A stretch of DNA of 41,693 bases from WVXT01 sp964345635. GTDB taxonomy: Bacteria; UBA6262; WVXT01. The notes beneath the pieces are model-generated. The model was not told where the DNA came from. It ran no database searches and saw nothing but the letters and a program-made list of their open reading frames with translations. How positions within the stretch are numbered: position 1 is the stretch's first letter; each line of letters opens with the position of its first letter. Shown here in pieces: positions 32,760-40,310 of this stretch. The stretch lies in contig CAYFRM010000091.1 of assembly GCA_964345635.1 (NCBI GenBank), positions 1 through 41,693 on the forward strand, written 5' to 3'. A program made the position numbers and the translations under genes.

Positions 32760-33936
32760 AATACTGATCATCGTGGAAAATCTTCCCGTCCCTTTTGACA
32801 GGAGAGTATGGTTGGAAGCCAATACTCTTACGGGAGAAGGATACAAAGTCTCGGTAATATCGCCCAGAGGAAAAAACGACCCCAAATATGAAGTGCTGAA
32901 CGGAATCAGTCTCTACCGCTATCCCATGCCACCTCCCACAAAGGGGTTTCTCAGTTACCTCTGGGAGTTTACGTATTGCTGGCTTATGACCTTTTTCCTG
33001 TCCATAAAGATACTGTTTAAGGAAGGATTCGACGTTATTCACGCGTGCAATCCTCCCGATACATTTTTTCTCCTGGGAGCAATTTATAAACTGCTGGGCA
33101 AAAAATTTGTCTTTGACCAGCACGATTTGTGCCCTGAGGTTTACCAGGCAAGATTCGCTGCAGCGAAGAAAAGTTTGCTTATTAAGGGTTTACTGCTTCT
33201 GGAAAAATTGACCTATAAGACAGCCGACCTGGTAATAGCAACCAATGAGTCTTACAAGAAGATTGCCGTAGAGAGAGGAAAGATGAAAGAAGAAGATATT
33301 TTTGTGGTAAGAACAGGTCCCGATTTCCAGAGATTTAGACGGTTGAAAGTAGAAGCAGCGTTAAAAAGGGGAAGGAAATATATAGTCTGTTATTTGGGAG
33401 TAATGGGGCCCCAGGACGGGGTAGATTATCTTCTCCGTTCCGTAAAATTCATAACCAGAACCAACGGAAGGGACGACATTCTCTTTGTATTGATTGGGGC
33501 AGGCGATTCGTTTAGCGACTTGAAAAAAATGACCGTTGCTCTGGGCGTGCAAAAGAACGTTCTATTTACGGGCAGGATTCCCGACGAAGAATTAATAAGA
33601 TACCTTTCCACGGCGGATGTATGCGTTGGCCCTGACCCGAAAAATGAACTCAACGACAAATCAACGATGAATAAAATTATGGAATATATGGCTATGGCTA
33701 AACCGGTTGTCTCCTTTGACCTGAAAGAGGCGCGTTTTTCGGCTCAGGACGCTGCTTTGTACGCCCGGCCAAACGACACGGAAGATTTTGCCAATAAGAT
33801 TTTAGAATTATTAAAGGATGAAAAGAGGAGACAACAAATGGGAGAATACGGAAGAAAGCGAATCGAACAAGAGCTCGCCTGGAGTCACACGGAAAAGAAG
33901 CTAATAAAGGCCTATGAAAGAGTATTCAGTAACTAA
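32713..33936 (+). CDS. Glycosyltransferase family 4 (WbuB-like)
   Basis: The 407-residue protein overlaps the AlgD-like gene by 47 nt. After a short basic lead it reads ILIIVENLPVPFDRRVWLEANTL, the WbuB-type opening. It then has HACNPPDTFFLLGAIYKLLGKKFVFDQHDL and a C-terminal half with YLGVMGPQDGVDYLLRSV, STADVCVGPDPKNELNDKSTMNKIMEYMAMAKPVVSFD. The E-x7-E-type donor site is replaced by NDKSTMNKIMEYMA, as in other members. The next gene encodes the initiating transferase, so this enzyme may add the second sugar. A later start would remove the overlap, but none with a good ribosome site is seen. Confidence 0.88.
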   Translation: MEKTKRKVNTKGYAGKILIIVENLPVPFDRRVWLEANTLTGEGYKVSVISPRGKNDPKYEVLNGISLYRYPMPPPTKGFLSYLWEFTYCWLMTFFLSIKILFKEGFDVIHACNPPDTFFLLGAIYKLLGKKFVFDQHDLCPEVYQARFAAAKKSLLIKGLLLLEKLTYKTADLVIATNESYKKIAVERGKMKEEDIFVVRTGPDFQRFRRLKVEAALKRGRKYIVCYLGVMGPQDGVDYLLRSVKFITRTNGRDDILFVLIGAGDSFSDLKKMTVALGVQKNVLFTGRIPDEELIRYLSTADVCVGPDPKNELNDKSTMNKIMEYMAMAKPVVSFDLKEARFSAQDAALYARPNDTEDFANKILELLKDEKRRQQMGEYGRKRIEQELAWSHTEKKLIKAYERVFSN

Positions 33937-33985
33937 AATTCAAGATGAATCGTAGATAATAAATTTGCGAAAGGGGATGGTTTTT

Positions 33986-35434
33986 GTGATAAAAGAATAC
34001 GAAACGTTTTTAAAGAAAATGATGATTTTGGCTGATCTAACGGTAATGGCTGGTTCGTTTATTCTGGCTTATTTCCTAAGGGCGAATATTTATTACTTCT
34101 ATAGACTTGACTTATTTCCCTCAAGAATAGTTATGGGGACAATTTATCCCCTGGATAACTATTTGTGGCTACTGTTGATTATTCTTCCCGTGTGGTATGG
34201 TTTGCTCAGTTTTCAGGGAATGTACGAGTCTTTTAGAACAAAAAGGCTCGCAGTAATAGTCTGGATTATCGTAAAGACAGGGTTTCTTGCTACACTGATT
34301 ACCGGAACTTTAATTTTTGTTCTTAAGCTTACCTATGTTAGCAGAATATTTATGTTTTTCTTTTCCGGCATAACCGTTTGTCTTTTGAGTTTGGAAAAGG
34401 CAATGTTAATTCAGAGCTTCAAGCACGCCCGGCCGATAGAGGACAGTTACAGACATCTCTTGGTTGTGGGTACCGGAAAAAGAGCCGAGAGGTTTGTGCA
34501 GATGGTAAAACAGCACGCAGAATGGGGCATAAAGATAGTGGGCATTGTAGACGACGAAGCGGACAAAGTAGGTAAGGAGATTTCAAACATCAAGGTGATC
34601 GGGTTGTTGAAGGATATTCCTGATATCCTTCATCAGAAAATAGTCGATGAGGTTCTATTCATTGTACCTCGATCATGGTTGAGTCGTATCGAACAAAGCA
34701 TATTAAGTTGCGAAAAAGAGGGGATAAGGGTATCTGTTGCCGTGGATCTATTTAACTTCAATATCGGTAAGTTACAGGCAACCGACTTAGGAGGGATTCC
34801 TCTTATGCGCCTGGAGACGACTCCTGGCTCGCCGTGGGAGCTGTTTATAAAAAGGAGCATTGATATCGTTGTCTCTTTGATGGGATTAGTTATTCTGGCG
34901 CCCCTTCTCTTATTGGTAGCGGTGATTATCAAGTTAAATTCACCCGGACCGCTATTTTTTAGGCAGGAACGAAACGGAATGAATGGCAGAAGATTCACTT
35001 TATTGAAATTTAGAAGTATGGTGGTTGGCGCCGAGAAAATGCAGGAAGAGCTTCTTCCTTTAAACGAAATGGACGGCCCCGTATTCAAGATTAAGGACGA
35101 CCCGCGGCTGACGAAAATCGGCAAGTTCATGCGTAAGACCAGCTTGGATGAGCTACCTCAATTAATCAACGTTTTGAAAGGTGATATGAGCCTCGTCGGC
35201 CCTCGCCCGCCCATCCCCGGCGAAGTAACTAACTATGAGACATGGCAAAGAAGAAGACTGAGTCTGAGACCGGGCATAACCTGTTTCTGGCAAATTAGCG
35301 GGCGAAATGAGATTGATTTTGAGCGTTGGATGAAACTCGACCTGGAATATATCGACAATTGGTCGTTGTGGCTGGATTTTAAGATCCTTCTTAAGACAAT
35401 TCCTGTTGTCCTTTCCGGCATCGGAGCAAGGTAA
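33986..35434 (+). CDS. Undecaprenyl-phosphate glycosylphosphotransferase (WcaJ/WbaP-like initiating enzyme)
   Basis: From GTG 33986 the protein has 482 residues; AAGGGG at 33971-33976 fits this start better than TTG 33965 or ATG 33977. Four or five membrane segments (to about 150) are followed by a CoA-binding-like Rossmann region (HLLVVGTGKRAERFV). A fifth hydrophobic hairpin begins SIDIVVSLMGLVILAPLLLLVAV. Then comes the catalytic domain: SPGPLFFRQERNGMNGRRFTLLKFRSM, DPRLTKIGKFMRKTSLDELPQLINVLKGDMSLVGPRPP and RPGITCFWQISGRNEI. It transfers a sugar-1-phosphate to undecaprenyl phosphate and so starts each repeat unit. It is the last gene of the main cluster before the long gap. Confidence 0.93.
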   Translation: MIKEYETFLKKMMILADLTVMAGSFILAYFLRANIYYFYRLDLFPSRIVMGTIYPLDNYLWLLLIILPVWYGLLSFQGMYESFRTKRLAVIVWIIVKTGFLATLITGTLIFVLKLTYVSRIFMFFFSGITVCLLSLEKAMLIQSFKHARPIEDSYRHLLVVGTGKRAERFVQMVKQHAEWGIKIVGIVDDEADKVGKEISNIKVIGLLKDIPDILHQKIVDEVLFIVPRSWLSRIEQSILSCEKEGIRVSVAVDLFNFNIGKLQATDLGGIPLMRLETTPGSPWELFIKRSIDIVVSLMGLVILAPLLLLVAVIIKLNSPGPLFFRQERNGMNGRRFTLLKFRSMVVGAEKMQEELLPLNEMDGPVFKIKDDPRLTKIGKFMRKTSLDELPQLINVLKGDMSLVGPRPPIPGEVTNYETWQRRRLSLRPGITCFWQISGRNEIDFERWMKLDLEYIDNWSLWLDFKILLKTIPVVLSGIGAR

Positions 35435-35502
35435 AATTTCCAACGGGCATTATGGCGTTAAGATATCCCGCCTTTAAGCCTTCCTCTCAAAATTGATGAA
35501 AT

Positions 35503-35544
35503 TTGACATTTTCTTAAAATAAAGTTAATATCTTTAAATATAAT
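35503..35544 (+). promoter_or_regulatory. Promoter with TTGACA/TTAAAA/TTAATA hexamers at 11-bp spacing before the first beta-helix gene
   Basis: TTGACA 35503, TTAAAA 35514 and TTAATA 35525 start 11 bp apart; a weaker TTAAAT follows at 35534. A perfect TATAAT is at 35539-35544. The geometry is the same as at 38461-38525 but the hexamers are more degenerate and the region is AT-rich. A near-perfect palindrome ATCGCAATGCGAT lies at 35560-35572, between the likely start of transcription and the gene. Confidence 0.45.
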
Positions 35545-35604
35545 AAAAATAATTGGTCTATCGCAATGCGATTGAGAATGAAATAATCTACAGGAGGTAT
35601 TGAA

Positions 35605-37134
35605 ATGGGTGTTTCTAAAAATTTCACCAAATATTTCTTAGTCCTTTCTCTGGCTTTGATAAGTCTATTATGTATTTTATCTCTGGCGCAAGCAGAAATA
35701 TATTATGTTGCGCCAAATGGCAACGACAGCTATCCCGGGACAAAGACATTGCCCTGGAAATCGATCGATAAGGCAGCGGATACAATGGAAGCCGGAGACA
35801 CCGTTTACGTTATGGACGGAACTTATGGTGGGTTTGACGTCACTAAGAGCGGAACTGCCGATAACTATATATCATATCTTGCCTACGCGGGGGCCAGGCC
35901 TAAGATTGGCCAGATCTATTTCCAATACGGAGCAAGCTATAATAAATTCGTTGGTTTTGAGATTACCTATCCCTCCGGCGGGGGGGTACAAATGAACAAG
36001 AACAATGACCATAATATAATATCAAATTGCTATATTCACGATTGTAATCCCTCGGGAAGCTCTGGAGTTGATATAAGTAACGGCAGTGATTTTAACTTAG
36101 TAGAGGATTGTATTATTCATGACGTGTACTACGCTTTTCACACAAGCGAAAGCACCAATAGAGGAAATATCTTTCGCCGAAACGTATGTTACAGGATTTC
36201 TGACGACGGCGTTAACTTTTCTCCTTCTACAAAAGACACGCAATTCATCGGTAATGTGATTTATGACGTTGATTGGGAAAAGAACGGAGCAGCGGATGGT
36301 ATCCATTTTTACGACGACGGAAGCGCAATAATAAAGGGAAATCTGGTTTACCATGATGGCGCTTCCACAGGCGGGGTCTTCTGGCTTCACGGAGGAAAGA
36401 ATCATATCGTGGCAAACAACACATTCGTTGGTCTTTCCAATTTCTCCACTACTTATGGAGCGATAATATGGCTGGAAATGACTTCGAACGTCACTCTTAA
36501 GAATAATATCGCTTATTCAAGCAATGGCTCCATAGGGGTTGTGATGGGAATAAATTCTTCCACTAATGATGACTACAATGATTGGTTCAATGAAAAGGAT
36601 GATTCAATGTGCGTGCGATACGGGGGGGAATGGAAATCTGTTTCCGATTATCAGAAGGAAGATGGCAGAGGATTGCATTGCATTTCCCTGGACCCCCAAT
36701 TCGTAAATCCTGAAACCGGCGCAGATGGCGATTTTCATTTGCAGCCGGGTTCCCCTTGTGAAGACGCTGGCGAGAATGGAGCTCAGATGGGAGCTTACGG
36801 CGTGGCAATACCTGATTCCCATAGTGAAGATTGGGATGTCAAAGTCCGCAATCGCCCCAATCCTTTTCGCGCGGGCAGGGAATCTACTCTGATAGAATAT
36901 GAACTCAGGCAACCTTCCAATGTGGTAATTACGATTTACAACCTCCTGGGCGAAGAAGTCTGGCGCAAAAGTTACGAAGCGGGAGAAAACGGAGGCAGGG
37001 AAGAGAATAACGTTATTCCCTGGGATGGAAAGAATGCCGCCGGAGAAATAGTGGGAAACGGAGGCTACGTATGCCGCATCTGGATAGAAAAAGAGAATAA
37101 GTATGGAATAAGAAAGATCGCTGTTGCTAAATAG
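35605..37134 (+). CDS. Secreted right-handed beta-helix protein with FlgD/Ig-like C-terminal domain, copy 1
   Basis: The 509-residue protein has a signal peptide (1-30, ending LAQAE). A DUF1565-like start follows, YYVAPNGNDSYPGTKTLPWKSIDKAAD and GDTVYVMDGTYGG. Parallel beta-helix repeats then follow (HNIISNCYIHDCN, FNLVEDCIIHDVYYAFHTSES, GNIFRRNVCYRISDDGVNF), as in pectate-lyase-like and alginate-acting proteins. The last 85 residues are a FlgD/Ig-like domain (NRPNPFRAG, VVITIYNLLGEEVWRK, WDGKNAAGE, RKIAVAK). AGGAGG precedes the ATG. The fold is common in lyases and epimerases acting on uronate polymers, which would fit the AlgD gene, but no catalytic residues can be assigned. The next gene is its PorV-like partner. 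Confidence 0.85.
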   Translation: MGVSKNFTKYFLVLSLALISLLCILSLAQAEIYYVAPNGNDSYPGTKTLPWKSIDKAADTMEAGDTVYVMDGTYGGFDVTKSGTADNYISYLAYAGARPKIGQIYFQYGASYNKFVGFEITYPSGGGVQMNKNNDHNIISNCYIHDCNPSGSSGVDISNGSDFNLVEDCIIHDVYYAFHTSESTNRGNIFRRNVCYRISDDGVNFSPSTKDTQFIGNVIYDVDWEKNGAADGIHFYDDGSAIIKGNLVYHDGASTGGVFWLHGGKNHIVANNTFVGLSNFSTTYGAIIWLEMTSNVTLKNNIAYSSNGSIGVVMGINSSTNDDYNDWFNEKDDSMCVRYGGEWKSVSDYQKEDGRGLHCISLDPQFVNPETGADGDFHLQPGSPCEDAGENGAQMGAYGVAIPDSHSEDWDVKVRNRPNPFRAGRESTLIEYELRQPSNVVITIYNLLGEEVWRKSYEAGENGGREENNVIPWDGKNAAGEIVGNGGYVCRIWIEKENKYGIRKIAVAK

Positions 37135-37147
37135 AAAGCGGGAGAAG

Positions 37148-38398
37148 GTGAGAGAAAGGAAGATCTTTAGAATATTTCTTATTTGCTTAGTAATTATTGG
37201 GCTCTATCGGCAACTTGTCCAAGCGGAGAATTACTACGGAATGCCCAACGATTATTTACGGTATGGTGCAGGAGCGAGGTCTTTAGCCATGGGAGGAGCG
37301 TACGTAGGCCTGGCAGACGAAGCAAGTGCGCCTTACTGGAACCCCGCAGGCCTGACGCAGATCGAGGAGCATCAGTTCCTTTCAATGTACGCTCCGTTTT
37401 TTGAAGGGGTAAGCCATAATTTTGTTTCTTACGTTCATCCCCTGAGAAGCTGGGGGAATCTCGCTATTTCTGACGTCTTTCTCTACTCCGGAGGGTATGA
37501 GGAAGTTGATAAGGACGGAAACGTTCTGGGCAGGAATCAGTCAATATTCAATAATGCCATAATTATTTCTTATGCAAACAGAATTTATGGACGTCTCTCC
37601 CTGGGAGCAAACTTGAAACTGGTTCACGAGCGAGTGATGAAATATTCCGGGAATAGCCAGGGGATAGACCTGGGGGTACTTTATAAACCTCGGGATGAAC
37701 TGAGTATCGGGCTGGCAGTGCAGAATGTACTCCAGCCAAAGGTTACCCTGATAGATGACCCCAATGTGTACGATACAAACGTGAAAGGTGGCGTGGCATT
37801 TAATACGTACCATAACCGCCTCACCCTGACTGCAGATGTCAATAAGCTGGTTAACGAGAAGGCGTACTTCTCGGTCGGATTGGAAATTTCTCCCTGGGAG
37901 AAAGCTTCCTTTACTTCCTGGAAAAGATTGGATTTGAGGGCGGGAGTTAACCATCTGCAATCATTTACCTGTGGAATAGGCCTGAAGATGGATTTCTTGT
38001 CTCTGGATTACGCGTTCAATATTCACAAGATGGGAAATCTGCACAGATTTGGCCTTACTTTTTCCTGGGGAAACATTTATAAAGCGCTGGCCAGGCCGGT
38101 CTTGGATTCAGGAGATATCTACTGGGTTGGCCCGTCGCGTGAACCCCTGAAATTTATTATCGAGATGCCATCAATCGCTATAGAGAAATGGACCTTGAAG
38201 ATAAGCGATGAAAAGGGAAAAGTGGCGAGGGCCTTCGGGACGAAGAAGCGTAAACCCAAAATTATCAGGTGGAATCTCCGTGACCGGAAAGGAAAGCCAG
38301 TAAAGGAAGGATATTATTTCTACGAGTTTTCCGTTATTTATAAGAATGGTAGAAAATGGATTGATAGGGGAGAGATAAGAGTCCTTTATGAGAAATAG
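37148..38398 (+). CDS. PorV-like (UPF0164) outer-membrane barrel fused to a FlgD/Ig-like C-terminal domain, copy B
   Basis: From GTG 37148 the protein has 416 residues; TTG 37124 would overlap the stop of the preceding gene and has a poorer ribosome site. The signal peptide ends near LVQAE. The barrel part (to about residue 312 from this start) has MGGAYVGLADEASAPYWNPAGL and ends HRFGLTFSWGN, as in UPF0164 proteins. About 100 more residues follow that resemble a FlgD/Ig-like domain (WTLKISDEKGKVARAF, RWNLRDRKGKPVKEGYYFYEF, GEIRVLYEK). The parallel copy at 40311 lacks this extension and stops at FSWGK. A barrel carrying its own cargo-like domain is odd. The role is inferred as partner of the adjacent secreted protein. 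Confidence 0.82.
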   Translation: MRERKIFRIFLICLVIIGLYRQLVQAENYYGMPNDYLRYGAGARSLAMGGAYVGLADEASAPYWNPAGLTQIEEHQFLSMYAPFFEGVSHNFVSYVHPLRSWGNLAISDVFLYSGGYEEVDKDGNVLGRNQSIFNNAIIISYANRIYGRLSLGANLKLVHERVMKYSGNSQGIDLGVLYKPRDELSIGLAVQNVLQPKVTLIDDPNVYDTNVKGGVAFNTYHNRLTLTADVNKLVNEKAYFSVGLEISPWEKASFTSWKRLDLRAGVNHLQSFTCGIGLKMDFLSLDYAFNIHKMGNLHRFGLTFSWGNIYKALARPVLDSGDIYWVGPSREPLKFIIEMPSIAIEKWTLKISDEKGKVARAFGTKKRKPKIIRWNLRDRKGKPVKEGYYFYEFSVIYKNGRKWIDRGEIRVLYEK

Positions 38399-38460
38399 GG
38401 CTTTTAGCATGCCAAAGTAGTAAGCCCGCCTCACGTTCCTGCCTTAAATTCTGCTCAAAA

Positions 38461-38525
38461 TTTACAAAAACTTAACAAAAACTTAACATAGTTTTAACAT
38501 ATACTTAACATCGTTGTGCTATACT
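38461..38525 (+). promoter_or_regulatory. Promoter with five TTAACA hexamers at exact 11-bp period (Pho-box-like) and extended -10
   Basis: TTTACA 38461, then TTAACA at 38472, 38483, 38494 and 38505: five same-strand hexamers 11 bp apart with 5-bp A/T-rich gaps. TGCTATACT at 38517-38525 is an extended -10 (TATACT 38520-38525). No good -35 lies at the right distance, so the promoter should need an activator. The start of transcription would be near 38532, putting the array at roughly -71 to -22. Confidence 0.75.
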
Positions 38526-38562
38526 TAGGTTATAGCAGTTAACTGTAAACTTAATATTTCAC

Positions 38563-38648
38563 GGCTCGATAAAGGCAAACCATTCGAAAGGGTGGGACGT
38601 AAAGCCACGGGTCCCGATTTCAACCGGGACAGCCGGGTTGCCGAAGCC
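38563..38648 (+). ncRNA. Cyclic-di-GMP-I riboswitch aptamer (GEMM)
   Basis: The segment AAAGGCAAACCATTCGAAAG followed by GGTGGGACGTAAAGCC matches the GEMM-I core (GGCAAACC-NNNCGAAAGNGUGGGACGCAAAGCC). The 3' part AGCCGGGTTGCCGAAGCC matches AGCGGGGUUACCGAUGGC. The GTCCCG/CGGGAC hairpin at about 38611-38630 fills the variable stem. P1 closes with GGCTC (38563-38567) and GAAGCC (38643-38648). It binds c-di-GMP and precedes a terminator and a secreted beta-helix gene. Confidence 0.93.
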
Positions 38649-38661
38649 AGCAAAGTGATAG

Positions 38662-38702
38662 AACCCTGGTTTTTCGAATGGAAAGCCAGGGTTTTTTCTT
38701 TT
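38662..38702 (+). terminator. Rho-independent terminator acting as riboswitch expression platform
   Basis: AACCCTGG (38662-38669) pairs with CCAGGGTT (38686-38693), followed by TTTTCTTTT. It lies 13 nt after the aptamer and before the coding start at 38726. CCGGGTT in the aptamer (38633-38639) can pair with AACCC(T)GG of the 5' arm. Free RNA could thus form an antiterminator, and ligand binding would favour termination. Confidence 0.85.
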
Positions 38703-38725
38703 ATCAGCCGACGTGGGGTAGTCTG

Positions 38726-40300
38726 ATGAGTGTTTCCAAGGGTTTCTTTAAATATTTATTAGTATCTTTCATAGTCGTAATAGGTTTAGTATGTATTTCA
38801 ACCCGGGGACGAGCGACGACCTATTACGTCGCAAAAGATGGCAATGACAATAATCCCGGAACGGAAGCAGAACCCTGGGCGAGCGTCGATAGAGCTGCCA
38901 ATACAATGGTTACTGGCGATACCGTCTATGTTAAACAGGGAACCTACAGTGGATTTATGGTATCCAGAAGCGGAACTGCCGACAATTACATCTCATACCT
39001 CGCCTACCCCGGCGACACCCCCACAATTGGCCAAATATATTTTGGGGATGGGGCGAGCTACAATAGATTCTATGGGTTTGAGATTACGAATCCCTCTGGC
39101 GGAGGGGTGCAGATGAATCATAACAACGACCATAACATAGTGTCAAATTGCCACATTCATCATTGCAATCCAGGGGGGAGCGTGGGAGTCGATTTGAGTG
39201 GTGGGAGCGACTACAACGTAGTGGAAGACTGCGTTATTCACGACTGCTACTATGCTTTTCACACAAGTGAAAGTACCAATAGAGGAAATATTTTTCGCAG
39301 AAACGTATGTTACAGGATTTCCGATGACGGTTTTAATTTTTCTCCTTCTACCGAAGATACGCAGGTTATCAATAACGTAATATATGATGTGGGCTGGGAC
39401 GGAAGCGGAGGAGCGGATGGAATTCACCTTTACGATGATGGTACAGCAATCGTAAGGGGAAATCTGGTTTACCTCGATAGTGATTCAACGGGGGGCGTCC
39501 TCTGGCTTCATGGGGGGACAAACCACATTGTTGAAAATAACACATTTATCGGTCTTCCCGGTTTTTCTACTTCTTACGGAGCGATAATCTGGCTGGAAAT
39601 GGCTTCCCAGGTCACTCTTAAGAATAATATTGGTTATTCTAGCAGCGGTTCAATAGGTGTGGTTATGGGAATAGCCTCTTCCACCAATGATGACTACAAC
39701 GACTGGTATAATGCCGCTGATGCGTCGATGTGCGTGCGCTACGGAGGGGAATGGAAATCTGTTTCCGATTATCAGAGTGAGGATGGAAGGGGTTTGCATT
39801 CTATCTCTCAAGACCCAAAATTTGCAGATTTTGCAAACCGTGATTTTCATTTACTGCCGGATTCTCCCTGTAAAGGTACCGGCGAGAACGGAGTCGATAT
39901 GGGAGCTTACGGCGCGGGAGGGTCTCCTCCTGACTACGACGATCCACAAAACCCGGATTCTGCCTCGGATAATCCGCCGGAAACCGAATCCCAGAGCGAT
40001 GGCGATGGTGTAGTCCACAATCGGCCCAATCCTTTCCGTGCGGGGAAAGAGACGACTCTCATAGAATATGATTTAGAGGAACCTTCTAATGTAACCATCA
40101 AGATTTACAACCTCCTCGGCCAGGAGGTATGGCAGGAGAATTACCGGTCAGGAGAAAACGGTGGTCGGGAAACGAATAGTGTCTCCTGGGATGGAAAAAA
40201 CCTCTCGGGAAAAGTGGTGGCAAACGGAGGCTATATCTGCCGCATCTGGGTGGAGAAAGAGAAAAAGCACATGTTAAGGAAGATTGCTGTGGCTAAATAG
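38726..40300 (+). CDS. Secreted right-handed beta-helix protein with FlgD/Ig-like C-terminal domain, copy 2
   Basis: From ATG 38726 the protein has 524 residues. The frame is open to 38678, but that start lies inside the terminator hairpin. The N-terminus MSVSKGFFKYLLVSFIVVIG is a signal peptide ending near GRATT. Beta-helix repeats and the FlgD/Ig-like tail (NRPNPFRAGK, VTIKIYNLLGQEVWQ, WDGKNLSGK, RKIAVAK) follow those of copy 1 closely. Several nucleotide stretches are nearly identical, as around 39250-39330. An added linker at about 403-435 is rich in Asp/Pro/Ser. It is controlled by the c-di-GMP riboswitch just upstream. Likely a surface or matrix protein acting on or held by the polysaccharide; catalytic activity is not shown. 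Confidence 0.88.
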   Translation: MSVSKGFFKYLLVSFIVVIGLVCISTRGRATTYYVAKDGNDNNPGTEAEPWASVDRAANTMVTGDTVYVKQGTYSGFMVSRSGTADNYISYLAYPGDTPTIGQIYFGDGASYNRFYGFEITNPSGGGVQMNHNNDHNIVSNCHIHHCNPGGSVGVDLSGGSDYNVVEDCVIHDCYYAFHTSESTNRGNIFRRNVCYRISDDGFNFSPSTEDTQVINNVIYDVGWDGSGGADGIHLYDDGTAIVRGNLVYLDSDSTGGVLWLHGGTNHIVENNTFIGLPGFSTSYGAIIWLEMASQVTLKNNIGYSSSGSIGVVMGIASSTNDDYNDWYNAADASMCVRYGGEWKSVSDYQSEDGRGLHSISQDPKFADFANRDFHLLPDSPCKGTGENGVDMGAYGAGGSPPDYDDPQNPDSASDNPPETESQSDGDGVVHNRPNPFRAGKETTLIEYDLEEPSNVTIKIYNLLGQEVWQENYRSGENGGRETNSVSWDGKNLSGKVVANGGYICRIWVEKEKKHMLRKIAVAK

Positions 40301-40310
40301 GTGTGGATTT

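Noticed and set aside
38398..38427. GGGCTT/AAGCCC hairpin after the copy B barrel gene
   Set aside because: A six-base stem is present, but the 3' side is GCCTCACG with no T-run, so it is not a convincing terminator.
38461..38510. CRISPR-like repeat array
   Set aside because: The units are 6-bp hexamers with 5-bp gaps; no repeat of 23 bp or more and no spacers. No CRISPR array or cas gene was seen in the window.
38501..38525. TTAACA at 38505 read as an ordinary -35 box
   Set aside because: It is only 9 bp from the TATACT -10, too close; it fits better as the last unit of the repeated array next to an extended -10.
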